Made by a program: the position numbers and the translations under genes. From Caballeronia catudaia (GTDB lineage Bacteria > Pseudomonadota > Gammaproteobacteria > Burkholderiales > Burkholderiaceae): a stretch of 64,000 nt of DNA. The DNA is taken from positions 229,932 to 293,931 of the forward strand of contig NZ_FCOF02000005.1 in the NCBI RefSeq assembly GCF_001544755.2. Direction: 5' to 3'. The notes under the pieces were generated by a model. That model saw only the letters and a list, made by a program, of their open reading frames with translations. It ran no database searches and was not told where the DNA came from. Below are positions 62,652-64,000 of the stretch, piece by piece. Position 1 is the stretch's first letter; each line of letters opens with the position of its first letter.

Positions 62652-64000
62652 ATGAACAAAGTTTATCGGGTCGTTTGGAACGAAGCGGCAGAAACGTGGA
62701 CCGTGGCGTCCGAAAACGCGGCTGGCCGAGGTAAAGGGGGCAGGCGGCTGATGACTGTGGTCGTTGCGGCGACGGCGGCTGCCGCTGCCGGCGCTCACGC
62801 CGCACCGGCCAATTCGTACGCCATGGGTTTGATGGGGACTCCAGTGACCGGCGGCACGGGCAACGAGTGTCTGACTTCGGCGGCCCCGGGGCTCCAGACC
62901 AATGGGGCGATGTGCGACGGGGCAGGCGGGTTCGGCGCTGGGATGGTGGCGTATGACGCAAACCAAAACTGGGGCGCGTGGTCAGTCTTGCAAGGACCTG
63001 ATCGTGTCAGCATGGGCGCGGGCGGCAGCGAAATGTTTGTGTTGTCCACTGCCGGCGGAATTACGATGTCCACTTCCGCCGGAATCAACGCATATGCATC
63101 GATGGTCACGCTCAATGCGCCGGTGATGATCAACGGGCAGCTTTCCATGAACGTCCACGGCATCACGGGCTTGACGCCCGGCGCCGTGACGGTCATCAGT
63201 ACAGACGCAGTGAACGGCAGTCAGCTCTTCTCGCTGTCGCGTTCCACGTCGACAAGCGTGTCCTCGCTGTCTACCAGCGTCGATTCTGTCTCGACCACCG
63301 TGAGTTCCATATCGACAACGGTGAATTCGATGTCCACCACGGTCAGTTCGATGTCCACGACCGTGAATTCGCTCTCCACGACGGTTGGTTCCCTATCGAC
63401 CAACGTCAGTTCGCTTTCCACCAGCGTCGACACCATTTCCACCTCGGCCTCGACCGCCGTCGTTTCACTGTCGACCGGTATCGATTCGTTGTCGACCTCG
63501 ACCTCGACCACAGCTGTCTCGCTGTCGACGGGTATCGAATCGCTGTCTACCTCAACGTCGACGGTGGCGGGCTCCCTGTCGAGCAGCATCGACGCTTTGT
63601 CGGGCTCGACCTCGACTGCCATCGGCTCGCTCTCGACCGGTATCGACACGCTTTCCGCATCGACCTCGACGGTTGTCGGCTCGCTCTCGACCGGCGTTGA
63701 AGAGCTGTCCGCGTCGACTTCGACCACCGCAGTTTCGCTTTCCTCTGGAATCAATTCCTTGTCGAGTTCCACCTCGACCGTGGCCGGTTCGCTCTCCACG
63801 GGCATCGATACGTTGTCGACCTCGACCTCGACTGCAATCGGCTCGCTCTCGACGGGCGTCGACACGTTATCGACGTCGACCTCGACGGTCGTCGGTTCGT
63901 TGTCCACCAACATCGATACCTTGTCGACCTCTACGTCGACTGCAGTTGGCTCGCTCTCGACCGGCATCGACACGTTATCGACCTCTACGTCGACTGCAGT
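62652..64000 (+). CDS. Trimeric autotransporter adhesin (5' part, runs off the window)
   Basis: Type Vc secreted adhesin; 449 codons are visible. ESPR-type extended signal peptide MNKVYRVVWNEAAETWTVAS followed by a basic stretch and the hydrophobic core VVVAATAAAAAGAHA (cut about residue 50). A short Gly/Ser-rich head (about 52-170) leads to the neck motif STDAVNGSQLF (about 184-194). Then comes a Ser/Thr stalk: eight 7-residue repeats, one 11-residue unit, and about ten 18-residue repeats to the end of the window. The YadA-type membrane anchor must lie further downstream. GAGG 9 bases before the ATG. Function by family: surface adhesion or autoaggregation. Confidence 0.93.
   Translation, partial: MNKVYRVVWNEAAETWTVASENAAGRGKGGRRLMTVVVAATAAAAAGAHAAPANSYAMGLMGTPVTGGTGNECLTSAAPGLQTNGAMCDGAGGFGAGMVAYDANQNWGAWSVLQGPDRVSMGAGGSEMFVLSTAGGITMSTSAGINAYASMVTLNAPVMINGQLSMNVHGITGLTPGAVTVISTDAVNGSQLFSLSRSTSTSVSSLSTSVDSVSTTVSSISTTVNSMSTTVSSMSTTVNSLSTTVGSLSTNVSSLSTSVDTISTSASTAVVSLSTGIDSLSTSTSTTAVSLSTGIESLSTSTSTVAGSLSSSIDALSGSTSTAIGSLSTGIDTLSASTSTVVGSLSTGVEELSASTSTTAVSLSSGINSLSSSTSTVAGSLSTGIDTLSTSTSTAIGSLSTGVDTLSTSTSTVVGSLSTNIDTLSTSTSTAVGSLSTGIDTLSTSTSTA
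63264..63431 (+). repeat. 21-bp tandem repeats (heptads of the adhesin stalk)
   Basis: Eight in-frame 21-base units encoding S-(L/I/M/V)-S-T-T-V-(S/N/G/D), for example SVSTTVS, SMSTTVN, SLSTNVS. A regular heptad, giving a left-handed trimeric coiled coil. Codons vary among units, so the copies are not recent. Confidence 0.85.
63465..64000 (+). repeat. 54-bp tandem repeats (18-residue units of the adhesin stalk)
   Basis: About 9.9 units encoding SLSTGID-SLSTSTSTxxx, continuing past the window. Each unit is a heptad plus an 11-residue unit. Later copies (from about 63790) are more alike at DNA level than earlier ones, suggesting recent expansion at the distal end. Confidence 0.88.

Noticed and set aside
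63221..63973. Minus-strand open frame of 250 residues made of Val-Glu-Ser-Glu-Pro repeats
   Set aside because: It is the antisense reading of the adhesin repeats; no ribosome site, and periodicity follows the plus-strand coding repeat.
63465..64000. Regular 54-bp repeats as a possible CRISPR-like array
   Set aside because: Units are contiguous without unique spacers, in frame, and code for a coherent stalk.

Overview
The window reads as a high-GC beta-proteobacterial chromosome segment of the Burkholderiaceae, most likely Caballeronia or Paraburkholderia. This is inferred from codon use, from the gene families (paired IclR regulators, CaiB/HMG-CoA lyase cassette, BKACE enzyme, DUF3303, phasin) and from a trimeric autotransporter with an ESPR-type signal peptide. 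It is mostly metabolic and catabolic, with no rRNA, tRNA, CRISPR array, prophage or insertion sequence that I could recognise.

Layout. 0-1.4 kb: M23 peptidase and a small coiled-coil membrane protein. 1.7-5.3 kb: LysR regulator divergent from mmsA-mmsB (valine / methylmalonate semialdehyde). 6-11.1 kb, minus strand: glgC, glgA, glucose 1-dehydrogenase and a dihydrolipoamide-dehydrogenase-like flavoprotein. 11.6-12.5 kb: pdxY. 12.5-16.6 kb: two translationally coupled IclR regulators divergent from a metallo-beta-lactamase-fold hydrolase and an MFS transporter. 16.6-20.2 kb: a small conserved protein, a frameshifted alpha/beta hydrolase, a frameshifted TPR-glycosyltransferase and a lipoprotein. 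20.5-30.1 kb: what looks like a catabolic regulon (shikimate-dehydrogenase-like enzyme, SulP transporter, broken epimerase, two ketosteroid-dehydrogenase-like flavoproteins, NIPSNAP protein, TIM-barrel protein, IclR regulator). Two members share a near-identical palindrome upstream. 30.2-30.6 kb: remains of a type II toxin-antitoxin pair. 30.8-35.9 kb: cytochrome P450; XRE-cupin regulator divergent from an ALDH7 aldehyde dehydrogenase and an FAD amine/amino-acid oxidase. 36.7-41.6 kb: thioesterase, LysR regulator, CoA-transferase, HMG-CoA lyase and MFS importer.

41.8-50.2 kb: phosphoketolase, a membrane-anchored GT34-like protein and an Lhr-type helicase. 50.2-53 kb: a short peptide gene with a double-glycine leader, divergent from a membrane Ser/Thr kinase with a DUF4384 domain. 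53-56.7 kb: methyltransferase, phasin, small proteins, zinc alcohol dehydrogenase. 56.9-60.1 kb: FNR-like regulator and an EF-hand/OmpR/EnvZ-type operon. 60.3-62.2 kb: Pro/Tyr-rich secreted protein, DUF3303 protein, BKACE-family enzyme. 62.65 kb to the end: start of a trimeric autotransporter adhesin whose stalk changes from heptad to 18-residue repeats; the gene runs off the window.

Four loci between 17.2 and 30.6 kb carry visible lesions (frameshifts, an internal deletion, a nonsense codon), while the rest looks intact. Enzyme substrates in the catabolic clusters are inferences from family and neighbourhood.
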